64,000 nucleotides of DNA, from NCBI RefSeq assembly GCF_020037015.1, contig NZ_JAIQDE010000001.1, positions 186,001-250,000 on the forward strand. Reading direction: 5' to 3'. Below the pieces are notes generated by a model. The model saw only the letters and a program-made list of their open reading frames with translations. It was not told where the DNA came from and searched no databases. This document shows positions 17,601 to 28,729 of this stretch, piece by piece. A program made the translations under genes and the position numbers. How positions within the stretch are numbered: the first letter of the stretch is position 1; the number at the start of each line of letters is the position of its first letter. Source of the stretch: Corallococcus sp. AS-1-6. GTDB taxonomy: Bacteria; Myxococcota; Myxococcia; Myxococcales; Myxococcaceae.

Positions 17601-19565
17601 TCAGTGGCGGGGGGCGGGCGGCAGGCCCTTGGTGAGCAGCTCATCCAACACGGCGGGGTCCGCGAGCGTGCTCGCGTCACCCAGGTTCTCCGTCTCACCT
17701 CCGGCGATCTTCCGGAGCATGCGGCGGAGAATCTTCCCGGAGCGCGTCTTGGGCAGGCCCGACACCAGCACCACCCGGTCCGGCGTGGCGATGGGGCCAA
17801 TCACGTGCCGCACCTGCTCGCGCAGGCTGCCCACCATCTTCTCGTCCGGGGTGCGCACGAAGTCCGGCTTCACCGTGACGAAGGCGCACACGCCCGTGCC
17901 CTTCAGCTCGTGCGGGAAGCCCACCACGGCGGCCTCGGCGACGGCCTCGTGCGCGACGAGCGCGCTCTCCACCTCCGCGGTGCCCAGGCGGTGGCCGGAC
18001 ACGTTGAGCACGTCGTCCACGCGGCCGGTAATCCAGTAGTAGCCGTCCTCGTCGCGGCGGCAGCCGTCGCCGGTGAAGTACAGCGGCAGGAAGCGCGCGT
18101 AGTACGTCTCCACGAAGCGCGAGTGGTGCCCGTACAGCGTGCGCGCCTGGCCCGGCCACGAGCGCGCGAGGCACAGGTTGCCGCTGACGCCGTTGCCCGT
18201 GAGCTTCCGGCCCTCTTCGTCCACCAGCACCGGCTCCACGCCGAAGAAGGGCAGGGTGGCGCTGCCGGGCTTGCAGGGCGTGGCGCCCGGCAGCGGGGCG
18301 ATGAGGATGCCGCCCGTCTCCGTCTGCCACCAGGTGTCCACCACCGGGCAGCGGCCCTCGCCCACCACGTCGTGGAACCAGCGCCAGACCTCCGGGTTGA
18401 TGGGCTCGCCCACGCTGCCCAACAGGCGCAGTGACTCGCGGGACGACTTCGTGACGAACCCGTCGCCCTCCTTGATGAGCGAGCGCAGCGCGGTGGGCGC
18501 GGTGTAGAGCGTGGTGGCCTTCAGGTCGTCCACCACCTGCCACAGGCGGCCCGCGTCCGGCCACGTGGGGGTGGACTCGAAGAGGACCGTGGTGGTGCCG
18601 GTGCTGAGCGGGCCGTAGACGAGATACGAGTGGCCCGTCACCCAGCCCACGTCCGCGGTGCAGAAGTGCACGTCGTCCGGCTGCGTGTCGAAGATGTAGC
18701 GGAACGTGGTGTTCGCGTAGACCAGGTAGCCGGCCGTCGTATGCAGCACGCCCTTGGGCTTCCCGGTGGAGCCGGAGGTGTAGAGGATGAAGAGCGGGTC
18801 CTCCGCGTCCATCCACTCCGCGGGGCAGACGCCGCGCTGCTTCTGCGCCTCCACGTCCAGCCAGTGGTCGCGCCCCTGGCGCATGGGCACCTCCCGGGGC
18901 GTGCGGCGCGCGACGAGCACGGACGTCACCTGGGACAGGCCCTCCAGGGCCTCGTCGGTGATGGCCTTGGTGGCCACGCTCTTGGGGCCGCGCGGGCCCT
19001 CGTTGGCGGTGATGACCACCTTCGCGCCGGAGTCCAGCACGCGCTCGCGCAGCGAGTCCGCGGAGAAGCCCGCGAACACCACCGAGTGCACCGCGCCGAT
19101 GCGCGCGCACGCCAGCAGCGAGTACACCAGCTCCGGGATCATGGGCAGGTAGACGATGACGCGGTCACCCTTCCGCACGCCGTGCGCCTTGAGCACGTTG
19201 GCCAGGCGGTTCACGTGGTGGGCCAAGTCGCGGAAGGTGATGGTCTCGTACTCGCCGGGCGTGTTCTTCGCCCAGAGGAGGGCGGCCTTGTCCGGGCGGG
19301 CCTTCGCGTGGCGGTCCACGCAGTTGACCGTCACGTTGAGCTTGCCGCCCACGAACCAGGCGAAGTCGGCGGCCTGCTCGTTCACCTCGCGGATGGACTC
19401 CGGCGGGTGGAACCAGGTGAGCTGCCGGGCCTGCTCGCCCCAGAAGGCGTCCGGGGCCTCCAGGCTCTGGCGGTAGAGGCGCTGGTACTCCTCCAGGCTC
19501 TTCACGTGCGCGGTACGGCGGAAGGCTTCCTTGGGCTGGACGAGCGAATCCGTGTCGGTGGCCAT
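17601..19565 (-). CDS. acs: Acetyl-coenzyme A synthetase
   Basis: Activates acetate to acetyl-CoA in two steps through acetyl-AMP. The 654-residue length is typical. Motifs visible include YTSGSTGKPKGVLHT (nucleotide binding), TWWQTETGG, YFTGDGCRRDEDGYYWITGR and, near the C-terminus, PKTRSGKILRRMLR, whose lysine is the usual acetylation site controlling the enzyme. It starts 10 bases after the porin stop and is followed by DUF485 and actP, so uptake and activation of acetate are co-transcribed. The operon is probably driven by the sigma-54-type site upstream of the porin. Confidence 0.97.
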   Translation of the reverse strand: MATDTDSLVQPKEAFRRTAHVKSLEEYQRLYRQSLEAPDAFWGEQARQLTWFHPPESIREVNEQAADFAWFVGGKLNVTVNCVDRHAKARPDKAALLWAKNTPGEYETITFRDLAHHVNRLANVLKAHGVRKGDRVIVYLPMIPELVYSLLACARIGAVHSVVFAGFSADSLRERVLDSGAKVVITANEGPRGPKSVATKAITDEALEGLSQVTSVLVARRTPREVPMRQGRDHWLDVEAQKQRGVCPAEWMDAEDPLFILYTSGSTGKPKGVLHTTAGYLVYANTTFRYIFDTQPDDVHFCTADVGWVTGHSYLVYGPLSTGTTTVLFESTPTWPDAGRLWQVVDDLKATTLYTAPTALRSLIKEGDGFVTKSSRESLRLLGSVGEPINPEVWRWFHDVVGEGRCPVVDTWWQTETGGILIAPLPGATPCKPGSATLPFFGVEPVLVDEEGRKLTGNGVSGNLCLARSWPGQARTLYGHHSRFVETYYARFLPLYFTGDGCRRDEDGYYWITGRVDDVLNVSGHRLGTAEVESALVAHEAVAEAAVVGFPHELKGTGVCAFVTVKPDFVRTPDEKMVGSLREQVRHVIGPIATPDRVVLVSGLPKTRSGKILRRMLRKIAGGETENLGDASTLADPAVLDELLTKGLPPAPRH

Positions 19566-19575
19566 GGGGGCGTCC

Positions 19576-20679
19576 TCAGTAGAAGAGCTGGAGCTGGGCG
19601 GTGCCGGTGATGCCCGTGCTCGCGTGGGCGAGGTCTCCCGCGCGCGACACGGCCACCTCCGTCTTCAGGTTGAAGGTGTGCTTCTGGAACCAGAGGTTGA
19701 GGCCGGGCTTGAACGTGAGCAGGTCCGTCGCCGCCACGCGCCCGTTGAAGTACTCGCTGCTGAAGACGGGCTCGACGATGCCGATGCGGTAGCCCAGCTC
19801 CACGAAGAAGCCGGTGCCGCTGCGCACGTTGTCGAAGCCCTGCTGCCAGGAGAAGACGTTGCTCTGGAAGACGAACTCCTGGTCGTCCCCCACGGGGATG
19901 TCCAGGAACACGTCCGCCGCCAGGGCCACCGCGGAGTGGATGCCGGAGGCGGTGGCGATGGCGCCGTACTGGTAGTCACCGCCCACGCCGAAGGACAGCA
20001 GGGGCTGGTCCGTGAAGTAGATGCCGCGCAGGAACAGGTCGTACTCGTGGCCCCAGACGTTGTAGCGGGCGTGGCCCACGACGCGCGGCAGGTCGTCCGC
20101 GTTGACCGTCTGGCCGTTCTCCAGCTTCGCGCCCTCCACGCCGTTGAGGATTGCGGCGCGGTACGTCCAGGGGCCCGCGAAGCCGCGCACCTGCACGCCC
20201 ATGTCGCGCCACACCTTGCCCACGCCTGGCGGGTAGCGGATGAGGTCGGAGTGGTAGTCCACCGTCTGGAGCGCGATGGCGCCCTGCAGCGCGTGGTGTG
20301 ACAGCGGCGCGAGGATGAAGCCCGCCTCCACCCACGTCTTGTCGGCGAACTCGTACGCGACCGTGGCGTCCTGGATGAAGAAGGCGACGCTGTAGTCGCC
20401 GTTCTTGCCGAAGTTCGGCTGGTCCGTGTCGATGAAGAACGACAGCTTCTTCGTGATGTTGCCGAAGAGGAGCAGCCGCACGCGGCGCAGGAAGAAGTCC
20501 GTCCCCACGCCGCCCGTGGGCGCGCCGTCCTTCACGAGCTGCATCTGCGGATGCAGCAGCACGTCCACGTTGAGGACCGCGTCCTCGCCCAGTTGGATCT
20601 TCCCCGCCGCCGCCGGCAGCGCGCTCAGCAGGGCCGTGAGCACCAACAACCGCGACAGGGCATGGAGGACGGGGCGCAT
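19576..20679 (-). CDS. Phosphate-selective porin-like outer-membrane protein (OprO/OprP type)
   Basis: A 367-residue outer-membrane beta-barrel precursor. Residues 1-24 form a signal peptide (RLLVLTALLSALPAAAG). The mature part has alternating aromatic beta strands, the FFLRRVRLLLFGNITKKLSFF segment typical of OprO/P-like porins, and a C-terminal strand ending in phenylalanine-tyrosine (QLQLFY). It is the first gene of the acetate operon, so it likely lets acetate cross the outer membrane rather than phosphate; this is inference from context. The ATG at 20679 lies just downstream of a sigma-54-like promoter; this implies a very short leader, and the upstream GGGGA is a weak ribosome binding site. 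Confidence 0.85.
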   Translation of the reverse strand: MRPVLHALSRLLVLTALLSALPAAAGKIQLGEDAVLNVDVLLHPQMQLVKDGAPTGGVGTDFFLRRVRLLLFGNITKKLSFFIDTDQPNFGKNGDYSVAFFIQDATVAYEFADKTWVEAGFILAPLSHHALQGAIALQTVDYHSDLIRYPPGVGKVWRDMGVQVRGFAGPWTYRAAILNGVEGAKLENGQTVNADDLPRVVGHARYNVWGHEYDLFLRGIYFTDQPLLSFGVGGDYQYGAIATASGIHSAVALAADVFLDIPVGDDQEFVFQSNVFSWQQGFDNVRSGTGFFVELGYRIGIVEPVFSSEYFNGRVAATDLLTFKPGLNLWFQKHTFNLKTEVAVSRAGDLAHASTGITGTAQLQLFY

Positions 20680-20695
20680 GGGTCCCCATCCCCTG

Positions 20696-20711
20696 AGCAA
20701 CGCCCGTTCCA
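20696..20711 (-). promoter_or_regulatory. Candidate sigma-54 (-24/-12) promoter of the porin-acs-actP operon
   Basis: On the minus strand TGGAACG-GGCG-TTGCT matches the sigma-54 consensus TGGCACG-N4-TTGCW with one mismatch, keeping the invariant GG and GC pairs. It directly precedes the porin start. Transcription would start near 20685, leaving a leader of only about 6 bases, which is the main weakness. Confidence 0.55.
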
Positions 20712-20784
20712 CCCGCGTGCGCTCCGGGTTTCAGGACCTTGGAGGTTGGCTCGCCGCGTCAGGATGTGGCGGAAGGTGACAGGG

Positions 20785-20822
20785 CGTTACCCCCCGTAAC
20801 GATTCGTGCAGCGCGTCGTAAC
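20785..20822. promoter_or_regulatory. Candidate upstream activator site for the adjacent NtrC-type regulator
   Basis: CGTTAC at 20785-20790 and GTAACG at 20796-20801 form a perfect inverted repeat with a 5-base spacer, and CGTAAC recurs at 20817-20822. The palindrome is centred about 108 bases upstream of the predicted start of transcription, the usual range for an enhancer bound by a sigma-54 activator. Confidence 0.5.
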
Positions 20823-20848
20823 ACCCGCTCGGGGGCTCGGGTGCTGCG

Positions 20849-22230
<1,382 letters not shown>

Positions 22231-22234
<4 letters not shown>

Positions 22235-25185
22235 GCGGAGGCCTCCTGCTTCAGCGCGTCCGCGCGGGGCAGGCTGAGCGTCACGCGGGTGCCGCCGCCC
22301 TGGCGGGCCTCGATGCGCAGCGCGCCGCCGTGCTCGCGCACGATGCCCTCCACCAGCGGGAGCCCCAGGCCGGTGCCTTCGCCGGGCTGCTTGGTGGTGA
22401 AGAACGGCTCGAAGATGCGTTGCGACAGCTCCGGGGCGATGCCGTGCCCCCGGTCCTCCACCTGGATGCGCACCTGGTCTCCGGAAGCTTCCGCCATCAG
22501 GTCCACGCGCGAGCCCGCGGGCGACGCGTCGATGGCGTTGGTCAAGAGGTTCACCAGCACCTGCTCCAGCCGCTGCGCGTCGCCGCGCACCTCCAGCCCG
22601 TCCGGGCTCTGGTGCGTGCACGCCACGTCGCGCGCCTTGCGCGACAGCCGGGCCAACTGCGCGGCCTCCGCGAGCAGCGGGCCCACCGCCACGCGCGTGA
22701 AGGGCCGGGACTCGCCGCCGACCGTGCCCGCGTGGCCGAAGCCCACGAGCGCCCGGACGATGGCGTCGATGCGGCGGCACTGCTGGAGGATGAGCCCCAC
22801 GCGCTCGCGCACGGCCTCCGGGTCCTCCAACTCGTACTTGAGGTTCTGGCTGATGCTGGCGATGGCGGTGAGCGGGTTGCCAATCTCATGCGCCACGCCC
22901 GCGGCCACCCGGCCCAGCGACGCCAGCCGGTCCTGGTGCGCGAGCCGCGCGTCCACCGCCTTGCGCTCCGTCCAGTCCTCCACCAGGAACGTGATGCCCG
23001 CCTCCTGGCCGCTGGCGTCGTCCGGGGGCGCCAGCCGCGAGCGGTGCAGGCGCAGCGAGCGCTGCTTGCCGTTCACCGTCACGCGCGCCTCGTCGTCACC
23101 GCCCGGGGCCCGCGCGAGCTCCGCGAACAGCGGCCCCCAGGGCTCCGGCAGGCGCGCGAGCGGCAGGCCCCGCGCGGAGTCCATGGGCACGCCCGACAGC
23201 GCCTCCAGCGCGGCGTTCCAGAGGACGACCTCTCCGTCCGGGCCCATGGCGCAGACCCCCAGCGGCAGGTCCTCCAGGATGCGGTAGAGGTAGCGGCGCA
23301 CGACCTCCAGCTCGCGCAGGGGGCCGCGCATGTCGCGCGCGTCGCGCAGCCGCTCCTCCACGAAGCGCAGTTGATCCGCCAGGGCCGTGCGCGCGCCGGG
23401 GTCCAGCCGCAGCGCCTCGCCCACCGCGAGCCGCGCCAGCACCGGGCCGATGAGGCCGGAGAGGTTGCGCTCCACGCCGTCGCGCAGGCGGCGCAGCTCC
23501 GCGGGCCGGCGCTCGTCGGGGGGCAGGCCCAGCGCCTCGCGCGCGCGGTCCACCTCCGCGGCGGCCACCTGCGCGCCCAGCACGGGCTCCAACTGCCGGC
23601 GGAACTCGTCCGGCGAACTGGCCGCCACGCTGCCCTCCGCGAGCCCCGGCGCCTCGCGCGTGCACACCCGCGCGGCCGCCTGCTCCTCCGCGGACTGGCG
23701 CGTGACGAGCGACACCGCCACGAAGCACAGCGCGTTGAGGGCCAGCGAGGTGAAGGTGGCGAAGCCCCAGGGCTCCTCCGCGCCGAAGCCCAGCTTCACG
23801 GAGAGCTGGTTGGTCCACGCCACCAGCGAGGGCGGCTCCCACAGCGGGGCCAGCAGCGTGAGGGCCCAGGTCGTGCCGCCCGCGAGGAGCCCCGCGAGCA
23901 GCCCCGCGCGCGTGGCCTTGGGCCACGTCAGGAGCCCCAGCACGCCCGGCGCGAACTGCGCGGTGGCCACGAAGGACACGAGCCCCAGGTCCGCGAGCCC
24001 CGTCGTCCGCGTGTCCAGCAGCCGGTAGAAGCCGTAGCCCGCCAGGATGATGGCGGCGATGAGCACGCGCCGGGCCCAGAGCAGCCACCCGTAGAGGTCC
24101 TCCCGGCCGCGCGCGGTGCCCAGCGGCAGCACCAGGTGCGTCAGGCACATGGGCGCGAGCGCGAGCGTGGTGACGATGACCATGGCGCTCGCCGCGGACA
24201 CGCCGCCCAGGAAGGCGATGAGCGCCAGCAGCGGGGCGCCCTTCGTGATGGGCACGGAGAGGACGTGGAAGTCCGCGGGCCAGGGCAGGCCCAGCGCCTC
24301 TCCGGACCACAGCAGCACGGGCACCGCCGCGTTGATGAGCAGCATGAGCAGCGGGAAGGCCCACGCGACGGTGGCCAGCCCGTCGCGCTCGGGCGCCTCC
24401 GTGAAGGCCACGTGGTACTGCCGGGGCGTGAGGAACGCGGCGATGGTGGAGAGCACCAGCAGCGGCGCCCAGGACGCGTCGCGCGCGGGGCGCTGGAGGG
24501 CCTCCACCGCCTCCGGGTGGAGCGTGAGCCAGTCATCGAGCCCGCCCAGTCCTCCGAAGACGGACACCACGCACCAGCCCGCGACGATGAGCAGCGCCAG
24601 CAGCTTCACGCCGGACTCGAAGGCGATGGCCAGCATCAGCCCCTCGTGCCGCTCGCGCGGGGCGGGGTGGCGGGCGCCGAAGAGGAGCGAGAAGACGATG
24701 AGCACGCCGCAGAAGCCGGGCCCCACCAGCGCCGGGGCCGCCGCGGGGCTCACGAGGCGCGCGGACTCCACGACGGCGCGAATCTGGAGTGCCAGGTAGG
24801 GCAGGCTGCCGGCCAGCGCGAACAGCGTCACCGCCGTGCCCGTCACCTGGCCGGGGTAGCGGAAGGCGAGCAGGTCCGCGAGCGAGGTGAGCTGCTGCTC
24901 GCGCGTCAGCCGCAGCAGCGGACGCCACAGCACGGGGGCGAGCAGGCACGCGAGCGTGAGGCCCAGGTAGATGCCCAGGTAGCGGAAGCCATGGCGGGCC
25001 GCGTAGCCCACGCTGCCGAAGTAGGACCAGGACGTGGCGTACACGCCCAGGGCCAGCGCGTACGTCAGCGGGTGCTGGGTGATGCGCGGGGAGATGCGGC
25101 CCTGCTCCGCCGCGTAGGCCACCAGGAACAGCACGCCCAGGTAGGCCACGGAGGCGATGACGAGCGGGCCGGGCCCCAGCGTCAT
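22231..25185 (-). CDS. Sodium:solute-symporter-like sensor histidine kinase (CrbS-like)
   Basis: A 984-residue hybrid of transporter and kinase. Residues 1-500 have about 13 transmembrane helices of the SSS family ([31 protein letters not shown]). A helical linker follows, then a PAS-like domain (about 640-740), the H-box with His766 ([15 protein letters not shown]), and the ATPase domain with N883 (NLLTNAIDA), DRGHGIAP (911-918) and [10 protein letters not shown]. Kinases of this architecture (CrbS/MxtR) sense acetate-related cues and control acs in gammaproteobacteria. Here the partner is NtrC-type rather than the LuxR-type CrbR. The ATG at 25185 overlaps the stop of the small upstream gene as ATGA. 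Confidence 0.92.
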
Positions 25186-25373
25186 GGGCGCGGGCTCCGG
25201 TGCGCCACCCACCCGCCCAGGGCGATGACGCCCAGCCACACGACGAAGGGAAGCGAAGCGGGGGCCCCTTCCGCGAGCCACAGCCGGCGCAGCGGCGAGC
25301 CGAACAGCAGCACCGCCACGGCGAACACCAGCAGCGACGGCATGGCGGGAGGGTCCGCGGGGGGCCGCGACAT
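25182..25373 (-). CDS. Small membrane protein preceding the symporter-kinase
   Basis: A 63-residue protein with two predicted helices (LLVFAVAVLLFGSPLRRLWL and PFVVWLGVIALGGWVAH). Its stop overlaps the start of the kinase gene by 4 bases (ATGA), so it is translated with the kinase. It resembles the small subunit-like proteins that accompany some symporter-family proteins, but no family is recognised. It may help fold or tune the transporter-like sensor. Confidence 0.65.
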   Translation of the reverse strand: MSRPPADPPAMPSLLVFAVAVLLFGSPLRRLWLAEGAPASLPFVVWLGVIALGGWVAHRSPRP

Positions 25374-25432
25374 GGCGTGAAGGATAGCAGCCCCGGCCGG
25401 GCGCGAGGGGCGCCGTGATAAGCCGGCGGGCC

Positions 25433-26983
25433 ATGGCTCCCCCGGACGTGCCCCCGTTCTCCGAACTGCCCCAGTTCACGCTCGACCGCGAATCGCTGCG
25501 CCTGCTCCCGGAGTCCTTCTGCCGCCGCCTGGGCGTCGCGGTGATGGGCAAGGTGGACACGGGCAACGACACGGAGGCCGTAACGGTGGCGATGCTGGAC
25601 CCGGCGGACGAGTCCGTGCGCTACCGCATCGCGGACTTCCTGCGCCGCCCGGTGCGGCCCGTGCGGCTCAACCGCTACGAGATCGACTCCGCGCTGGAGG
25701 TGGGCTTCGGCGCGGGGGCGCACGCGTCCGTGGACGTGGTGCTGAAGGCCGGCACGGCGCTGTCCCCGCGGCCCACGGCGGTGGAGCTGGTGAACCACGT
25801 GCTCGCGGTGGCGGTGGCGCAGGGCGCGTCCGACATCCACCTGGAGAGCTACACGGACGACGTGGACCTGCGCTACCGCGTCGACGGCATCCTCCACCAG
25901 ACGTACACGGACATCTCCCCGGACTCGCTGCCGGAGGTGGTGAGCCGCATCAAGGTGATGGCGGGGCTGGACATCGCGGAGAAGCGGCGGCCCCAGGACG
26001 GCCGCCTGCGGGCGCTCTACGAAGGGGAGGCGGGGCGCAGGTTCGTGGACTTCCGCGTGAGCGTGGTGCCCTCGCCCGCGGGCGAGGACGTGGTCATCCG
26101 CCTGCTCGACGCCTCCGTGGGCCTGGTGCCGGTGGAGACGTTGGGGATGACGCCGGAGCTGCAGGCCACGGTGCTGCGGCTTTTGGGCAACCCGGAGGGG
26201 CTGGTGCTGGTGACGGGCCCCACCGGCAGCGGCAAGACGACGACGCTGTACGCGGCGCTGGCGCGGCTCAACGACGGGCGCAAGAAGATCATCACCGCGG
26301 AGGACCCGATTGAGTACGTGGTCCCCAAGGTGAACCAGAAGCAGGTGTCGCCGCAGATGCCGCACCTGACGCTGCTGCGCGCGCTCTTGCGGCAGGACCC
26401 CAACGTGATGCTGGTGGGGGAGATCCGCGACCTGGAGACGGGCAGCACCGCGCTGATGGCGGCGTCCACGGGGCACGTGGTGCTGGGCACGCTGCACACG
26501 GCGGACGCCATTGGCGCGGTGAGCCGCCTGCGCGGGTTGAAGCTGGAGGATGGCGACATCGCGGAGGCGCTGCTCGCGGTGCTGGCGCAGCGGCTGGTGC
26601 GGCGCGTCTGTCCGGAGTGCTCCGTGCCCACCACGCCCACGGCGGATCAACTGGCGCTGCTGGGGCCGCTCCTGGACGGCGTGCAGCCCCGGGCGGGGCA
26701 GGGCTGCGAGGCGTGCCGCCACACCGGCTTCAAGGGGCGCGTGGGCCTCTTCGAGCTGCTGGTGGTGGACCCGGAGCTCCAGTGGCTCATCGCCACCGGG
26801 GCGCCGGGCGTCCAGTTGCGCCGGCACGCCCGGGCACGGGGCTTCCGCACGCTGGTGGAGGACGCGCTGGCGAAGGTGGCGGCCGGGGTCACCACGCTGC
26901 ACGAGCTGACGCGCGTGGTGCCCTACCGCTACATCCTCACGGCTCGGGAGGAGCGTCAGGCCCCGGGGGCAGCATCACGGTGA
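25433..26983 (+). CDS. GspE/PilB-family secretion or pilus ATPase
   Basis: Hexameric ATPase that powers type II secretion or type IV pilus assembly. The 516-residue protein has an N-terminal GspE-N-like domain, then GASDIHLESY, the Walker A GPTGSGKTTTLY (262-269), the Asp box EDPIEYVV, Walker B MLVGEIRDLETG, the His box GTLHTADA, and a zinc-binding tetracysteine (CPEC and CEAC). The ATG at 25433 is used instead of an in-frame GTG at 25415. No other secretion or pilus gene is adjacent, so it is an isolated paralogue. Its 3' end overlaps the convergent kinase gene by 47 bases. Confidence 0.93.
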   Translation: MAPPDVPPFSELPQFTLDRESLRLLPESFCRRLGVAVMGKVDTGNDTEAVTVAMLDPADESVRYRIADFLRRPVRPVRLNRYEIDSALEVGFGAGAHASVDVVLKAGTALSPRPTAVELVNHVLAVAVAQGASDIHLESYTDDVDLRYRVDGILHQTYTDISPDSLPEVVSRIKVMAGLDIAEKRRPQDGRLRALYEGEAGRRFVDFRVSVVPSPAGEDVVIRLLDASVGLVPVETLGMTPELQATVLRLLGNPEGLVLVTGPTGSGKTTTLYAALARLNDGRKKIITAEDPIEYVVPKVNQKQVSPQMPHLTLLRALLRQDPNVMLVGEIRDLETGSTALMAASTGHVVLGTLHTADAIGAVSRLRGLKLEDGDIAEALLAVLAQRLVRRVCPECSVPTTPTADQLALLGPLLDGVQPRAGQGCEACRHTGFKGRVGLFELLVVDPELQWLIATGAPGVQLRRHARARGFRTLVEDALAKVAAGVTTLHELTRVVPYRYILTAREERQAPGAASR

Positions 26984-28520
26984 AGGTCGAGCCCTCGCCG
27001 AGGGTGCTGCGCACCTGCACGATGCCGCCGTGGGCCTCGATGATCTGCTGGGTGATGAACAGGCCCAGCCCCAGCCCGCCGTAGTTGCGCTCGGAGACGG
27101 CGCGCACGAAGCGCTCGAAGACGCGCGCCTGATCCTCGAGCGGGATGCCGATGCCCTCGTCCTTCACGCTCAGCACGGCCAGCCCGGCGTCCATGCGCAC
27201 GCGCAGGTGGATGGGCTTTCCCGCGCCGTACTTGAGCGCGTTGGTGAGCAGGTTGGTGACGACCTGATCCAACCGGGCCCGGTCCCAGTGGCCCGGGATG
27301 GGCGTGGCGGCCTCCAGCGTGACGGCGCAGCCGACCTGGGCGGACTGGGGCGCGTAGCGGGTCACCACCTCCCGCGCGAGCGAGGCCAGGTCCATGGGCG
27401 CCCGGTCCAGCCGCAACTGGCCCATGCTGATGCGCGACACGTCGAGCAGGTCCTCGATGAGGTCGGACAGCTTGCGCACCTGGCGGCGGGCCACCTCCAG
27501 GTCGCGGGCGATGCGCTCCACGGGCAGGGTGGCGGAAGGGTGGTTCTCCACGGTGCGCAGGAGCGCCGTGAGCTTGAGCTGGAGCGGGGTGAGCGGCGTC
27601 TTCAGCTCGTGCGAGGCGACGGAGAGGAACTCGTCGCGGGCGCGCACGGCGTCGCGGAGCAGCTCCAGCTCGCGCCGCTCCTGGGTCTGCTTGCGCTGGG
27701 TGATGTCGCGCGTCACCTTGGCGAAGCCCCGGAGCTTGCCTGACGGGTCGTGCAGCGCGGTGATGACGACGCTGGCCCAGAAGAGGCTGCCGTCCTTGCG
27801 GACGCGCCACGCCTCCTCCTCGAAGTGGCCCTCCCGGGTGGCCACCTGGAGGGCGTACCAGGGCTTGCCCCGGGCCACGTCCTCCGGGGGGAAGAAGCGG
27901 CTGAAGTGCTGGCCGATGATCTCCTCGGCCTTGTACTGCTTGAAGCGCTCGGCGCCGGCGTTCCAGGTGGACACGCGGCCCTCCGCGTCGAGCATGTAGA
28001 TGGCGTAGTCCTGGATGTGCTCGACGAGCAGGCGGAAGCGCTCCTCGCTCTGCAGGAGCTGCTCCTGGGCGAGCTTGCGCTCGGTGAAGTCGCGCGTCAC
28101 CTGGCCGTAGCCCACGAGCTGGCCCTGCGCGTCGCGCATCGCGGTGAGGACGCTGTTGGCCCAGAAGAGGGTGCCGTCCTTGCGGACGCGCCAGCCCTCC
28201 TCCTCGAAGCGGCCCTCGCGGTTGACGACCTCCAGGTCCAACTGGGGCTTGCCGCGGGCGATGTCCTCGGGCGGGTAGAAGCGGCTGAAGTGCTGGCCGA
28301 GGATCTCCGTGGCCTCGTAGCCCTTGATGCGTTCGGCGCCGGTGTTCCAGCTCATGATGTCGCCGGCCGGGTCCAGCGTCAGGATGGCGTAGTCCTTCAC
28401 GCTGTCGATGAACAGGCGCAGTTGCGCGCCCATGTCACGAGCGGCGTGGGGGGTCGCGTAGGCGATGTCGCCACCGCTGGCGGACGAGGGAGGCTGGCTG
28501 TCGTCCAGGGGACTTCTCAT
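26937..28520 (-). CDS. Soluble PAS-PAS sensor histidine kinase
   Basis: A 527-residue cytoplasmic kinase without membrane helices. Two PAS domains at about 35-148 and 163-275 are near-duplicates, both containing GQHFSRF(Y/F)PPED followed by ARGKP and WRVRKDG. The dimerisation domain has His304 (SVASHELKTPLTPLQ), followed by the ATPase domain with NLLTNALKYG, KDEGIGIP and GGLGLGLFITQQI. No response regulator is next to it. The closest start is the ATG at 28520 (MRSPLDDSQPP). Its last 47 coding bases are antisense to the end of the secretion ATPase gene. Confidence 0.92.
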   Translation of the reverse strand: MRSPLDDSQPPSSASGGDIAYATPHAARDMGAQLRLFIDSVKDYAILTLDPAGDIMSWNTGAERIKGYEATEILGQHFSRFYPPEDIARGKPQLDLEVVNREGRFEEEGWRVRKDGTLFWANSVLTAMRDAQGQLVGYGQVTRDFTERKLAQEQLLQSEERFRLLVEHIQDYAIYMLDAEGRVSTWNAGAERFKQYKAEEIIGQHFSRFFPPEDVARGKPWYALQVATREGHFEEEAWRVRKDGSLFWASVVITALHDPSGKLRGFAKVTRDITQRKQTQERRELELLRDAVRARDEFLSVASHELKTPLTPLQLKLTALLRTVENHPSATLPVERIARDLEVARRQVRKLSDLIEDLLDVSRISMGQLRLDRAPMDLASLAREVVTRYAPQSAQVGCAVTLEAATPIPGHWDRARLDQVVTNLLTNALKYGAGKPIHLRVRMDAGLAVLSVKDEGIGIPLEDQARVFERFVRAVSERNYGGLGLGLFITQQIIEAHGGIVQVRSTLGEGSTFTVMLPPGPDAPPEP

Positions 28521-28729
28521 AGACCCTTCAGCGTAATGCACTGGGAGGGGGCTTCGGTGAGGAACGACAGCGGGCATCCATCCACCAGCCAACCCTGCAG
28601 GGAGACCGTGCTTGCTGGCAGGGCGGAAGCTCACACCCTGCGTGGAGAACGCGTCGGTTTCTGGGGTGCCGCATGGATCCCAGGTCCCATGCGCGGGCCG
28701 GGTGCCGGCGCGGCGTGCGGCCGGCCCGG

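Noticed and set aside
22330-25380. A 1016-residue plus-strand frame opposite the symporter-kinase
   Set aside because: Low-complexity Arg/Gln/His composition typical of an antisense shadow; the kinase on the other strand has clear motifs.
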